A stretch of 64,000 nucleotides of DNA from Paramacrobiotus metropolitanus. Its lineage: Eukaryota; Tardigrada; Eutardigrada; Parachela; Macrobiotidae. Location: the NCBI RefSeq assembly GCF_019649055.1, contig NW_026570226.1:1302001-1366000 (forward strand). The letters are read 5' to 3'. A program made the position numbers and the translations under genes. Shown here in pieces: positions 53,601 through 64,000 of this stretch (within the stretch, counting starts at the first letter, position 1; each line of letters opens with the position of its first letter). Under the pieces are notes generated by a model that was not told the DNA's origin, ran no database searches, and worked only from the letters and a program-made list of their open reading frames with translations.

Positions 53601-54273
53601 TAGAGACAATAATTACACAAATGTCGCCATACCACAGTTGATTGCTAGACAAATGTATCCCATTGTTGAGGTCCCTTGAAACCAGTCGTCTTTTACGCTG
53701 TTGAGCACCACCGTCTATATTTTCATGCACGGGTTACTTTTTCCATTTCTAAAATTTTCGTATTCAAAGCGGCGTTTTCTGTACTTGCCTGAGCCTGAAA
53801 ATAGAAAACCGTATTGATAAATAAATTTCGGACAGACTTTTTACCAAACCTACACATGAAAATTAATGTTAGCTTAAGTACTCGTATTTCAGTGCCGGCT
53901 TAGTTTTGTTGTGCTGTCTAAAAAATTTCATCTTCCGTTTACAGTTTGATGCTGTACAATAAGCCAGACGTAATACAAAATTGTAGTACGTATTACGTTA
54001 AGAATAATACAAAATTACCATTGCTGCTGTTTGATAGGCTCCAATAGAAAACATAAATCCCAAACCTAACAGTATAATATTTAAAAATTCCACGTCAATA
54101 CAAAAGAATTTTCGTTGCTGTCGAGGTTTGGGGAGATCCTGAGAAGCAATTAAAAGAGGAACATCCACACTATCCACCGAATTCATGGATGACAATAATG
54201 ACCGGTCTTCTTGACCGACTGGATTGGGATTCAACAGTGGTTCGTCTTCTTCGACATCCTCTTTGTGCGCCAT
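50614..54273 (-). CDS. UNC93-like MFS transporter (MFSD11 family), copy A
   Basis: Exons: 54273-54019, 53794-53789, 53714-53633, 53479-53442, 53373-53331, 53175-53025, 52951-52916, 52826-52641, 52547-52510, 52334-52269, 52210-52085, 51948-51862, 51766-51685, 51604-51564, 51405-51383, 51304-51233, 51144-51126, 50852-50614; 529 residues. First gene of the array in transcript order. Blocks: FLNIILLGLGFMFSIG, AIIGPK, NTGIFWALYQ, RESLVGLNGVFVGIGE, LAFLNLPADSPL, FLLGFG, GDAVWNNQ. The acidic N-terminal tail carries EDEPLL and DVPLL, dileucine-type sorting signals that suggest an endolysosomal location. Exon two is only six bases (Ala-Gln) and its downstream intron has a GC donor; the other four copies encode the equivalent residues at the end of exon one. 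An extra intron also splits the exon encoding the IFLNxP helix. Confidence 0.88.
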
Positions 54274-54990
54274 TTTTCTTAAGCATGTGGTCTTGAGTAC
54301 TTAAAAAACGCTAAGCACAAGCGAGAAGAATCGAGCGCCAGATTTATTTCGGAGCAGCGTTTTGCGAATCCTTATCATTTCAGTTAGTAGGCGAATAACC
54401 TGTGCAACACTGAATACTTCGAGAGATGGTACTTGCTGGATGCTATCATGAGTTATGGAATACTGTAACCTGACAGCATCATGTCAAAGCATTTGAACTT
54501 TCAGTACCCGATAAGATAGACACTTGGTTATCTAATTTGGTAATGTTCACAAAAATAGAACAGGGTAAATTCCGAAGTTAAGGTCAACTCATATGCATAA
54601 AAAATCTATAGATCTCTGGTCGTAATTAAGCCACGTGTGCAGGTGTGCGGGACTATGATTCCGCTTTCCTGATCCAGTAAGTTTTTGGGAGCTCAAAACA
54701 CTGAAATATTAAACACCGTGGTATGTAATCAGCTTATTTGTAATCTACATCTGCATAAACTGCTCAGTAATAAACTTATGCATAATTTTTTGATTATAAA
54801 TGTGTCATCGTACTGCAGTGTTCTGTTCAGTCTTCGCTGGCATCCTCTCTGAAATGATGTATTGAGAAACATCAAAATCATCGCACAAAGTGTTCTTGGA
54901 AGCTTCAGAAACATGAATATGGTTGGCTGCAAGCAAAAAATTTTTCCACATGAATGGCTACACTACCAAAAAATTTCTGCAAAAATTGGT
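54274..54990. other. Spacer between the transporter array and the receptor cyclase
   Basis: About 700 bases with the promoter of transporter copy A and the 3' end of the receptor cyclase. No separate gene seen. Confidence 0.55.
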
Positions 54991-57900
54991 TTATCGAAAG
55001 TTGCATACGATGTAAAAATTTGAATATAACCGGAGCAAATGCAACTTTTTTGCTGTCTGCTGTTTTCGCCAACTGGATTCTGACAGTTGGCAAAAATGAT
55101 ACCTATTTACTATACCTTCGCAAACGTATAGTAAATATTCCGCAGTCGAAACGCTCAATCCTATCCTGAAAGCAAATTCAAAGCGTTTATTACATATACG
55201 CGACTCTGAAATTAAATTGAGTTTATAGTAAAAATCTGGGAAACGTGTCCCAGTCGTTACTTACAGAAAACAGCGGGGGATTGGTTCGCCGGTTACGTTT
55301 GCGACCAGCAGTAAGCATTTTCCTAGAGGTAAAAAAGACATGCAGATTTTTAACTAAGATGTTACTGATCAATACCACGTAAATCTTTAATAAATTAAAA
55401 TATAGATATGTACAAATTGACAGGTCAAAACGTACAATTGACATACAAAATAGCTGGCAGCCAATTTGTATGTCAGTTGTACGTTATGACATTAATATTT
55501 TGATTTGTAGATTTGAAGATTTTTACATTTGACAGATTTGAAACGGCTGATCGATGATCGCCCTACTCTGTGTACCTGTATCCATGCCACATTTAAAGGT
55601 CAGCTGATTTTTTACGGAGTTGTAAGAGGCACAGATTTGCCGTACAACATCCATAAGGTCAAATGCCACAGCTGCGCATGTTTTCACGTGAGCCCATTCA
55701 CTTTCAGGAGTGCGACGATCGTCTACAATCTACAGCCAAGATGCTTGTTACCTTTAACTTGAAGACATACGTATACGTAAACTGCCACTTCGATAGCTAC
55801 CGTACTAGATAGTTTAATATCTACAGATATTTGAATTGACTGCTTCGACGTTTATTCTTAAAAATATACTTATGTTTTACGGTACTTATGATTTTGTCGC
55901 TATCGTCAGTTCCAAGAGTTTGTGACTGTACTTTGTAGGCAGATTGTCCAATTAATTATGTAGTGCCGATATATTGTTATAAATTATTCCGTTACCTTCA
56001 AAGCGTCCGCTGCCGATGGGATACACATGCAATAGTACCCTCTTATTACTGCATCCCAGGAAAACATTAGTTCAGCAAGAGCATTTAGTACGTCATCAAT
56101 TTGTGCAGGCCCGTTCGTTTCGAGCCCGGTAATTTTCGCACATAAAACCGTTGCAAATGGAAAAAATTTGGGTTTAATTGTGAGGCCTTGGAGTAACGCC
56201 TGAGAAATACCGCTGCAAAAAGTCACCAGCATGAATAAGATATATCGTATAACGTATAATCCGTAACCCGGGTTAATTTTAACTGGAACGGTTGATTTCA
56301 ATTAAATAAATTCGCAGATATTTATTGCAACGGTTGTACTGGGATGCATAGTACAAGACTCATTAAAACTAACCTTGGCAGCATTTGTTTCAGAATGGAT
56401 TCTTGTCGTAATTTTTCCGTTTGTAAATTATCCGTTTTTTCTGCCAACTGCGATTCAAGTTCTGTGGAATACTGCTCCATCCGACTGATTATTAGATCGA
56501 TAATATTGTCGTTTTTGATACCACTGATTTTTCTGACAGTTTCCCGTACTCGAGTAGCCGATGGTCGGTCAATAGGTACTTCCGACCAACATTGTTCCAA
56601 AAGATCATACAGTTCCACCGAACAAGCGGAGCGCGTCACTGGCGGTCTTAAAAGGGGAGGCTGACCTTTAGCAACCTGCAGGTACATTAAAACTGCATTC
56701 TCCTGCCTATTATTGGATCCCGGCATTTCGCACAAAGTTGATATTATATGTATACAGATTAATTTTTACCTCTGTTAGTATTTCCTGCGCTCTGCTTATG
56801 CTGTATTCTTCCAAATCCTGTTCGCTAGCGATATAAGGGTCCGTGCGCAGAATGATCTGCTGGAGAACTATTGCGAAACTATATATGTCACCTGCAGAAG
56901 GATTGACCTTTTTCCTTTCCCCGTATTGTCAACAGCGGTAAGTGTAACAGAAGGTATTAAGCTGGATGCACATTTCTTGCGTACCTTTCTACACCACATA
57001 AAAAAATGAATCACAAACTTAATTAAGGAGAGCTTTTCTCAGTATAGACCTGTGTTCCGTTTTCAGGCATTTTAATTTTGAGCAGTTCAGGGGCTCTCCA
57101 CAGTAAACTTTGCACAACTTCGTCGTCGCAATTTTCATCCATCCACAGAAACGCTTCTCGTTCTTGAGGATTTTGCAGTTTTGCGAGACCGAATTCTGAC
57201 AGCTTTACCACAAACCGTCCGTCGATTAGAATTGTCTTTGATGTAAGGTAGCCATGAGATTGTACCGATGTTGAATGGAGATACCAAATTCCCTGCAGCG
57301 CCAGTAAAATCAAAGAAACATTAACCGTATTAATTATTCGTATTCGAAGTGGGTTTCAGTGTATCAGTGTGCACAGAATTTGCCTCACGTAACGTAATTC
57401 ATCAGGAAAAAAAATTACACATTCACACCTCGACAATATCTTTTATGAAGGAAAACCGGAAACTCCAATCCAACTTCATTTTTTTCTTATTCAAGATGTC
57501 CTGTAGACATCCTTTAGTACAGCATTCGCCGATTATATACAATATCCAGCCATTGTGAGTGGACTCTTCAATACATAACCCGATAAATCGTTGCAGATTT
57601 TGGTGGCGTAATAACCTCAACTGCAACAAAATAACTACGTATACGTAAGTAACCGAAAACGACGAGTACGGTACTTAATAGAATATATTTCATACTGCTT
57701 AATACGAAATATAATTTTATGTTTGCTTTCATCTGACTGAAATTATATTGCCTACCCGTTCCAAATCTTGCAACAGCGGCGCTGTCGGATGGTAGGTTCT
57801 GTCTGGAACAGGGTTTATGCTGACCATACTGCCATGGAGAAACGCCGTCTTCCACGTGGAAATTATGTACACTGTCTCTGATTGCTAAAATATTATTGCG

Positions 57901-60900
57901 TATTTAGTTAAAAAATATTGCGCAATTAGAATTTTTTCGAATTATTCATCTACAGCCTTGGTCATAAATTTTGTTACAGTGAATGGGGATGGACTTTTAC
58001 GCAACGGAAAACCATTGATTTTGGGTCAATCCTCGACAAACCTTAATGGAAGACACTTTGCTCTGCATACTCTTGGCTGAATGGCTTCTGGGACCAGAAG
58101 CGGTGGATGTAAACTCAAGGTCATTCACGAAATATCGCCACCAATATGGATCGCGGACGTAATTAAGGCGGCTACGGAAAATGTATTGAAAAGCTGCTTA
58201 TTCGCGTAGCGCAACAACAACAAGCATATGTTGGGAACATTAAGCGGAAATTGTACCGATAAAAGACGAATCCTGCAACGGTCCCACTTATTATTAACAA
58301 CAGTGGAATAATTATCGCCGCAGAAACCAACCCGGAGTAATTCATTTGCTCTGCAAATTACGAAAAAATGGTAATTGTACAACTCCTGGCCGACGGAGGC
58401 AACCTTTAATGTACGTACTTATCATACACTGTGCAATGTGCATGTGATACAATGAATTTACAATGTTCATGTAATATTGTACCATATGTAGATATTACAT
58501 ATTTGTAGATATGTAGATATGTAGATATTTACCGACCAGACGTTGAAGTCCCGTTTGTCGGGTTGTCTGCTCTTGATGTAATAATAATAATAATAATGAC
58601 GTCAAAACTACTCGTAGTATTACGTCAAAAAATAACATTATTTAATTATGGCCACGAAAACTTCTACCAATAATCATCAAATCGTTGTTTCAAAGTGCGC
58701 CACTTCATATGACCATCAGATAATTTGCACCGAGCGCGAAGCGCGAGGTGCTGCAATAAGTCTTCGTCAAGAGCATAAAATTTGTCTGACGCCACGAAGA
58801 GCGTACGTCACGCTTTTCCAATTCCACAATCCCAACACCATTTCCATTTACTGGCGCTCGCGCTCGTGCAATAATGTGGTTCGCAACCACCGCTAGTTAT
58901 AATGCTATACTTTGAAGTACACATTGTTTTTGCGCACAGACCTTCTTTGCATTCTGAGTTCAAAAATCCACACGGTGGGCTGTTGGGCGGAAGCTGGGTG
59001 CCGAAAGACCCATCCGGTTGTGGCCAGCTCAGAACACCCAACGAAGTAAATTCGTTATTCACGAAATCAAGTCGTAGAAACGGAGAAGCCTAAATTACAG
59101 CTATTATCACCTTAGAAATATCTATATGTTCTTATTTGAGGTACATGTATTTAGTATTTACACTTTCGTGCCCAATTGGCTGTGATCTAGTACTCTGTAC
59201 ATACGTACGGAAATGGCAGTTCCGGTCGATACATCTTGCGGAAAATGCTTAATTTCATACAGGACCATTCGATCTCCATTAGCCCCGATATCGATGTTGG
59301 CTTGCAGGTTGCTGGGAATTGTTATGTTTCGCATGGATTTTATCAATGAATTCAAATCCGTTATGTTCTGCGTAGCACCTCCGTTAATGAGTGTATTGAT
59401 AGCAGTTCCGTAGAGGGTGACGGCATCGTAATAAGCCATTACGACGGGGTCAACCTTAAAGCGGTTTATGTGCTAAATTTAATTTACTAAGAGAAAAATA
59501 CTTTTTGATTTATTCTTTACGCGTTCAAATGCTCCAAAAGTGTAGTTATATTTTTTCAAGGCCAGTTTCCTCAGCATTCGGGCAAATTCATCCATTTGCG
59601 GGCCATTTACTTCCGCCATGGAAGCAATAATTAGGGACTGGTAAGCAGTACGCGCCGACTGGAAAAGCGTATATCATCGATAACGCACATGTCAAGGTCG
59701 CGTCCATTTTGATACAGTTTAAGGCAGGTGTATAAACTGTTTGTGGTTCACATACCATATCGCCGAAATCGTTGAATTGCCAAGTGTATGTTCCCCATAT
59801 CCTACTTTTATACATTTCCACACCCATATATACCTGCAAAAACTATCACTGTAACCAAACTTTCGATCGAAACGTAGAAATAGAATTCTTATTAACAAGG
59901 ATTTCTTATTTAGTAAAATCCAGGAGATGCTGTCGTTGTAGATACAAAGCTATTGTCCCCACGCGTGGGGTAATCCGCAGGATTTATTATGTGGTATTCG
60001 ACAATCTTACATGTTGACCTTGCGTCATTCCCTTGTGATTCGCAATAATCTGTAACACCGCGTATCAGAGCCATGCAGAGACATGAATGCTTGAAAAATT
60101 ATACTATATTACTATAAGCCTCAAGCTAATTGTAAATATGCATGGAAAATCTTTAAGCAATCGTTGACAATACGGTACTAGCTAGTATATTTATGCATGC
60201 CGCACAAGTAATTTCCCAAGATTGTTGATACGTACCAAAAGATCCCGGATGATAGTCGAATTAGCAAAAATCATTATCACTGAAAATAAATAATTATTTT
60301 TTGTTGTTATGTTACGATGTTACACCTCTTCCTACCTCTAGAGACACGGTTTGCTTGTGACAGCAGTGAATCCAAATGTCGTCTGTATTCTGCCTGCGTA
60401 CGGAATTCCACAGTAAGATCCAGAAATGTGGTGTTCTTTCGTGTGATAAGCGGCTCGGCCTTATACTGAATACGGAAGCTCTCGCCCATCTCCGAGAAGA
60501 ACGGATCGGCAACGTCGACAATAACCGAATTGTGGGTGTAATTAAACAGATTCATAAATTTCAACAGACATTTTCCCAGGTCAACAAACGTGTACGTTGT
60601 GCGGATCATATTGGGGAAACCATTTCGTGGAACTCCAGATAAACCCGATACAAATGCACCAGGCGCTGCGATTAATGGGATTTTCAGGCTTTCTGCGGCT
60701 TGGTACATGTCCAAGACTGCATGCGTACATCCTTTGCCGGGAAAAATTATCCGGTTATTATGTAAAAAATTATGTAAAACTGACTAGCTAGTATTATTAA
60801 AGCAAAGATTTGGTATATTTATTAACAATTGTGAAATTACAAATTTACAGTACAGATACATCGCGTTTCCTACGTACTGTATGATGCAGAGGTGTATATC

Positions 60901-61286
60901 GTGTATGAGCAGTTCAGAAGAATAAACTCTGGGGGTCTGTCACGAATCTTACCTGGCCCGATGAATATGTTACAATAAACATTCTCGTGAGCCCATTCAA
61001 TAATGTGCGAAATTGCCAAATTCTTTGGTGAACAAGCTTTGCCACCATCTTTGTACAGCTTTCGCAGTTGGACTTCCGGTGGTAAAATTTCCTCATTTAC
61101 GACTTTCAAAGCCAAATCCATAGCTGCTCCAATGCGATTATAGTCCACTACTAGTCGGGGATTGCCGCGTTCCAGTATGGAACAAATATTGAGAAAGGTT
61201 GTCGTGTTAGGTTCACCGGGCATGGCGCCCTGACCCGTACAAGTTGCACCGATGACAAAAACCAGCACCCAGTTGATACGAATCAT
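54991..61286 (-). CDS. Receptor guanylate cyclase-like protein with a degenerate cyclase domain
   Basis: Exons: 61286-60953, 60731-60336, 60279-60236, 60049-60011, 59833-59756, 59658-59521, 59472-59164, 59089-58942, 58350-58257, 58171-58042, 57884-57756, 57620-57429, 57292-57034, 56891-56770, 56675-56374, 56212-55996, 55729-55576, 55322-55265, 55165-55116, 55079-54991; 1093 residues. In order: signal peptide (MIRINWVLVFVIGATC), ANF-receptor ligand-binding ectodomain, one membrane span (GLVSAAIIIPLLLIISG), kinase homology domain (SHGYLTSKTILIDGRF, EFG, RAPELL), coiled dimerisation helix (IISRMEQYSTELESQL), and a cyclase domain. Natriuretic-peptide-receptor-type cyclases make cGMP on ligand binding. 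Here every catalytic position is replaced (VLCAKITGLE for [15 protein letters not shown] for GDAYMV; VSTAEYL for VNTASRM), so it should be inactive. Three donors are weak (GTGTAA, GTCTGT, and a GC after 57034). The final exon's frame is uncertain. Confidence 0.82.
58501..58597. repeat. Short tandem repeats in a cyclase intron
   Basis: Three GTAGATAT units near 58505-58528 and an AAT trinucleotide run near 58579-58597, both in the intron before the membrane-span exon of the degenerate cyclase. Confidence 0.75.
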
Positions 61287-62304
61287 TTGTGTTTTGAGAA
61301 TAGCAAGAATCCAATTCCAGGCCTATTTTGCTTCCGGAGAAAGCATCATTATAATAAACCGTGTTACGTAGTTGTATGCAGTATGCACTTTCGAGTTCTG
61401 TACAGCATACCAGTACTCTTACACCAGGCATTCGTCCACAAATAATTTTGTCAATACGCATGCGACAGCTTCCTGATTTGATGCTGTCTCACATTTGTCG
61501 GAGCGAATGTAATATCGGAAATAAGAATTACGATTTGGAAAAGCATCGGGATAAACATTGCCGCCGGCTGTCAATATTACACCCTTGCCAGGCCGATGCT
61601 GATGGATTTATGGATTAGAAGGACACGCGTATAAAACACCTGTACGAGTTGTCTTACATATCCCCAGCAAGCCTCGTTCTTTAAAAAATTAACTGAAGAC
61701 GCATCTGGTACATTAAGTCAAACAATTCTAAAGACCGGACGATTTTCGAGTTTAAAGTTATCGTTGTATCTGTATGCAGATTCACTAACAAAAACCGAAA
61801 TTTCGCCTATAAGATCTATTTAAAGTAACACTTTATAATTTATGCCAGTGTCCGTGGCCAATTTACACCAACATCGATGCTATCGTCCATGTACAAAGTA
61901 AGTCATTTATCTACACGTGATAGCATTATAACGTACCTTACAAAATACAGGTCTTTGATTTGATACGTCATAATGTGTCACGTATTTCTGCCGTCATGTA
62001 TAAACAATAAATTACAAACACGCATTTATGATGACAAAACACCACATATACTGATTGCATATATATATGCATTTCACCAAGAATAAATCGTTTACAAGGG
62101 TCAAATTAAAAATCCAGCACATTTTCCTAATTCAACGTATTGTCTCCACGGCCCAAGGCAGTCCATCCCAAATTGTACGTCAAGTCTGTTCGTGCTTATC
62201 ACAGGTTATGAGACTGCTGAAATGCATCAAGGCGTACGTGGAAGGAATGTGAAAATTATATCGCAGATACAGAATCCAGAGTAGAATTTCTGCTCGTTTG
62301 GCCA
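61287..62304. other. Spacer between the two receptor cyclase genes
   Basis: One kilobase with the promoter of the degenerate cyclase and the 3' UTR of the intact one. No other gene seen. Confidence 0.6.
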
Positions 62305-64000
62305 TCATTCCTCAACTGGAGGGTCTTTGCGTGATAGTAGCCAATAAGTTGTCATGAGACCTTTACCCTATAAAAGTAAAATTATGTATTCCGGAACTTC
62401 CATTGACATAATTAATACGGTGTCGTGCTGCTGCGCGACGCGCCTCTACCAGGTCAGAGACTCGGGTACGGAGTAGTCATACCTTTACGTTAACTTCACC
62501 GCGTGTCTCCAGCGTAAAGCCGGGAAACTTTCCTAGTATGTCTTTGGTTGCCTGCGTGGTTTGTATGCGCATTGCTAATAACAAAAAGAGATTAGAAACC
62601 ATTTTTTATTCGGCATAATCGCAGTCTAGGGATCTGAATATCCAGGACAGCGCTCATTTGTCAGCTGATTAAACTTGGTACTGACAATTTACTCGGTTAT
62701 TGCTTGGTTATTGTTGTTTATTGCTGTATATTGCCCGGATTGTTTCAGACCGTTTCTAGCATTACACCGAAGCCTTATAACTATGTTAAGGTATGGTAAC
62801 ATACGTTCTCCAGTTGATTCCATTCTGGAAGCTGTGTTTATGGAATCGCCAAACCTGAAAACCATGAAAACAAGATAGTTTGAAACGAAGTCTACGGTTT
62901 TAAAGTGTTTGTCATGATCATGAGTTGCTCGATCTGGGACTTACAAACAATATCGCGGAGCTTTTAAGCCGATAATTCCGGCAACGCATGATCCTGTGAA
63001 TTTAACTTCCTTTTAAATATAGTTCACAAACTAACTTACATCTGCACGGCATTAAATTTTTGCTAAACCCGGTAGTACTTATGCTGAAGACATTTATAAT
63101 TATAAATCAAGCAGTATAAAGCAAGCAAGCAAGCGTTTATAAAACAAGCAGTGAAGCACGGTGCTGCACTTGCTGGTACTGAGAGCACAATACAGACCGC
63201 TCATTTTGGACAGTTTCTTTATTTTGCGATTCAGACTGCAGCTGCTCGTACTCGGAGCAGCCTGGGCATTTAAATAGGTAAAGAAACAGGTAAAAATAAA
63301 TGAACTGAAACACATCCAACACACCACTACTCGACCGTGGACCTTGGCCACTTTACTAACCGGAGTGCATTCCGCTGCGTATCCTTATATGCTCAGACGG
63401 TTTTTGTGGTATCTTAAAGTCCGGTATTTTTGCTAATATTTCCCTGGCAATTGTTGCTACTTCTTTGGCGTGGTTAATGCCATTTCTTATCGGCAACCCA
63501 CTAGCCACCTGCAATATTAATTTTTGCCAAATCTACCAGATACAGATTATTCAAACCAGTCAGTCACTGGGGCCCGTAGCCCGCATGTGCTTTTTAAAAT
63601 ATTTTCTTAACTCTGAAATAAATGAAAGTCCCTAAAATACTGTTGTTACTCAAACTAGAACTGTAGTGAGTACTTTGCTCGCAGCGCGATTCATTTGACC
63701 TTAGTCCCCTTACCATGTACGCATCACCTTTAACAAAAGATGCAAAACGGGTAAATTTTCACTTGAATCAAATAAGGTGAAAGATAATCGTTTACCAATG
63801 GTTTCCACTTTATAAGCATCATATTTCTCAACAATTTCGTCAAATTGTGTATAAAGGTCATTCAGAAGCGAAATGACATCCATGGGGGTGCAGGAAGCCG
63901 CAATTGTAGTGAAGCCAACAATATCGCTAAAGTAGACTGTCACCGTTTCAAAAAACTCTGGAAGAACTGTTTCCCCTTTCATCAGACTTAACGCCACCGC
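62305..64000 (-). CDS. Receptor guanylate cyclase, catalytic domain (partial, runs off the right edge)
   Basis: Exons in the window: 64000-63796, 63727-63714, 63508-63361, 62993-62945, 62854-62805, 62574-62483, 62367-62305. They cover the class III cyclase domain to the stop; the ectodomain, membrane span and kinase homology domain must lie beyond 64000. Catalytic residues are intact: the first metal Asp in [11 protein letters not shown], the guanine-binding Glu and second metal Asp in KVETIG-DAYM, and the transition-state Asn/Arg in [10 protein letters not shown]. The C-terminus is the usual [11 protein letters not shown]. It converts GTP to cGMP at the membrane as a dimer. The DAYM residues come from a 14-base exon. 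Its first spliced blocks align directly with the degenerate neighbour, so the pair arose by tandem duplication. Confidence 0.9.

Noticed and set aside
55223-55322. Start of a small basic protein (MLTAGRKRNRRT...)
   Set aside because: In another frame the same bases are a cyclase-domain exon (GEPIPRCF block) that fits the receptor cyclase in phase, so the ATG reading is a shadow.

Overview
This is animal nuclear DNA. The genes are split into many short exons with GT-AG introns, several of only 50-100 bases, and the recognisable products are eukaryotic: nicastrin, CstF-64, Rac GTPase, MFSD11/UNC93-like transporters and natriuretic-peptide-receptor-type guanylate cyclases. The gene density, tiny introns, expanded UNC93-like transporters and tandem receptor cyclases suggest a small ecdysozoan invertebrate. 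A tardigrade is my best guess, but that is inference; nothing in the window proves it. There are no bacterial features, CRISPR arrays, rRNA genes or tRNA genes that I could see.

Layout. 1-1450: two near-identical copies, about 0.7 kb each, of a segment that carries one candidate coding exon. 1690-7046: a nearly intact Helitron transposon (Rep plus Pif1-type helicase, five exons, one single-base frameshift) with a hairpin and CTAG 3' end. 7221-8454: two non-autonomous elements side by side, one flanked by TTAA and one a foldback element. 9156-20144, all on the plus strand: nicastrin, CstF-64 and Rac. 21386-28171, minus strand: an unrecognised 514-residue single-pass membrane protein assembled from eight exons, with an internal stop and poly(A) signal that could give a short isoform. 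28172-31426: no gene seen. 31427-32137, plus strand: an intronless PHOSPHO1/2-like phosphatase. 32437-54273, minus strand: five complete tandem MFSD11/UNC93-like transporter genes. 54991-61286, minus strand: a full-length receptor guanylate cyclase whose catalytic residues are all replaced. 62305-64000, minus strand: the 3' half of a second receptor cyclase with intact catalytic residues.

How they relate. Nicastrin (gamma-secretase), CstF-64 (mRNA 3' end formation) and Rac (actin signalling) are unrelated housekeeping genes that happen to be neighbours. The transporter array arose by tandem duplication. All five copies keep the same core exon lengths, and individual copies have gained or lost introns; one has a six-base exon, and GC donor sites are needed in three copies. 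The two cyclase genes are also a tandem pair, one of them turned into a pseudoenzyme.

Exon boundaries were found by hand from splice signals, reading-frame phase, and comparison among paralogues and with remembered family sequences. In every multi-exon gene the exon lengths add up to a whole number of codons, except in the Helitron, where one extra base is needed to explain the frame, and nicastrin, where one of two alternatives must be chosen. Individual boundaries may be off by a base or two.
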